A program made the position numbers and the translations under genes. 7,455 nt of DNA from the NCBI GenBank assembly GCA_026710565.1, contig JAPOQV010000218.1, positions 1-7,455 on the forward strand, read 5' to 3'. The first letter of the stretch is position 1; every line of letters begins with the position of its first letter. The notes beneath the pieces are model-generated. The model was not told where the DNA came from and searched no databases. It saw nothing but the letters and a program-made list of their open reading frames with translations. The stretch comes from Spirochaetaceae bacterium (GTDB lineage: Bacteria; Spirochaetota; Spirochaetia; SZUA-6; Bin103). Of the stretch, positions 6,799 to 7,455 are shown piece by piece.

Positions 6799-7455
6799 GT
6801 CAAAGGCTGTTTCCGATACCGCACGGCGAGGGCGAGGCGATCCTGGTCCGCATGTTCGATCCGCGGCGGCACCGCCTGGGCGACTGGACGATCGCCGGCA
6901 CCGATTCCGGCGAGATCACGGAAACCTTCCACACGTGGCAGTGCCGGTGGCCGGGCGGCCGCCCGCTGGCCATGGCGATGCGCCGCGAGGTGGACATCGA
7001 CGTGGCCGGCTACGACCGGCTGGTGCTCTGCGTCCAGTCGATGCGGTCGACCTCGATCACCTTGCGGGCGACCGTCGACGGAGCGCCGCGCGTGATCGTG
7101 GATCGGGCCGCCGGCATCGACGCAGGCCAGGAGCTGGAGGGCCCGATCGGCGGGCGCCATGTCTCGGCCCTGGAGATCGAGCTCGGCGATCCCGGCGAGC
7201 TGCCGGGCGTGGCCGACCTGTTCTGGCTCGGCGTTGCCGACAGCGCCGCGCGCGAGGCGCGCCGCTCCCGCGTCCTGCCGTATCCCGAAGACTGGCACGA
7301 CCTGCTGCTGCCCGACGGCGCCGGCGGGGCTGCGGCCGAGCCGCAACTGGGCCTGTTCTTCGACGCCGCCGACCTGGAACGGCTGCGCGCGCGCGGGCGC
7401 GGGCCGCCCCGGGGGGCGGGGGGCGGCCCGCCGCGCGGCCCTGGCCCGTCCCCCC
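6795..7455 (+). CDS. Paralog of the preceding lyase-like protein, N-terminal part (cut by window)
   Basis: The frame from the GTG at 6795 is open to the right edge for 220 codons. It overlaps the previous stop (GTGA). The translated part corresponds to the N-terminal beta-rich module and the start of the helical domain of the preceding protein: AGYDRLVL (71-78) against RGYSRLSL, RATVDG (91-96) against YATVDG, EGPIGGRH against AGPLRGER, DLFWLGVAD against WFRWLLVGG, and PQLGLFFDAADLERLR (183-198) against PGLGLLFDAADLERMR. The catalytic domain would follow outside the window. No signal peptide is visible (start SQRLFPIPHGEGE). After residue ~198 the reading becomes Gly/Pro/Arg-only and stops resembling the paralog, probably because the sequence itself is unreliable there. 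A second heparinase II/III-like lyase is the likely product, inferred from the shared N-terminus only. Confidence 0.8.
   Translation, partial: MSQRLFPIPHGEGEAILVRMFDPRRHRLGDWTIAGTDSGEITETFHTWQCRWPGGRPLAMAMRREVDIDVAGYDRLVLCVQSMRSTSITLRATVDGAPRVIVDRAAGIDAGQELEGPIGGRHVSALEIELGDPGELPGVADLFWLGVADSAAREARRSRVLPYPEDWHDLLLPDGAGGAAAEPQLGLFFDAADLERLRARGRGPPRGAGGGPPRGPGPSP
7401..7429. repeat. Perfect 10-base GC-only inverted repeat near the right edge
   Basis: GGGCCGCCCC (7401-7410) is exactly complementary to GGGGCGGCCC (7420-7429) across a nine-base loop of G and C. It lies inside what should be coding sequence, at the point where similarity to the upstream paralog is lost. It could be a real hairpin, but it looks more like a sequencing or assembly artefact at a contig end. 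Confidence 0.7.

Noticed and set aside
6390..7346. Minus-strand open frame of 318 codons at the right
   Set aside because: Low-complexity Ala/Pro/Arg translation opposite two coupled genes on the plus strand.
1..7455. CRISPR arrays, tRNA or rRNA genes, riboswitches
   Set aside because: No regularly spaced repeats, no tRNA-like or rRNA-like stretch and no recognisable riboswitch core were seen on either strand.

Overview
The window comes from a GC-rich bacterial genome. It has G/C-dominated third codon positions and long mirror open frames on both strands, which are shadows. The gene mix is an IS630-type transposase, a sugar-acid dehydratase of the enolase superfamily, heparinase II/III-like proteins and a class I/II aminotransferase. 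It recalls uncultured GC-rich host-associated or marine bacteria, for example spirochaete- or chloroflexus-like metagenome genomes. That placement is an impression from family resemblance; nothing in the window fixes the phylum.

Layout. (1) 1-622: the 3' two thirds or so of an IS630-family transposase gene, cut by the left edge. (2) 623-1006: a less GC-rich stretch without an intact gene, holding what may be a decayed piece of a Gfo/Idh/MocA-type oxidoreductase. (3) 1007-2311, minus strand: a complete PLP-dependent aminotransferase with a GTG start. (4) 2312-2382: a 71-base divergent intergenic region. (5) 2383 to the right edge, plus strand: a tightly packed gene set. It holds an unrecognised 227-residue protein, a 383-residue mandelate racemase/sugar-acid dehydratase-like enzyme after 43 bases, an 844-residue heparinase II/III-like protein after 2 bases, and the start of a second, paralogous protein overlapping it by 4 bases (GTGA).

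The plus-strand set looks like an operon for breaking down an acidic polysaccharide or oligosaccharide. Two related lyase-like proteins would cleave the glycan by beta-elimination, and the enolase-superfamily enzyme would dehydrate a sugar acid further down the route. The unknown first gene may belong to the same job. Neither lyase-like protein shows a signal peptide, so an intracellular oligosaccharide-processing role fits best. The substrate cannot be read from the sequence.

The main points for a second look are these. The lyase genes are tandem paralogs sharing an N-terminal beta-rich module and an almost identical linker motif. Gln replaces a commonly catalytic His, and Glu replaces Asp in a His-Asp dyad. 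The unknown 227-residue protein heads the operon. The last ~65 bases look unreliable: they contain a perfect GC-only inverted repeat, and the similarity to the paralog ends there.
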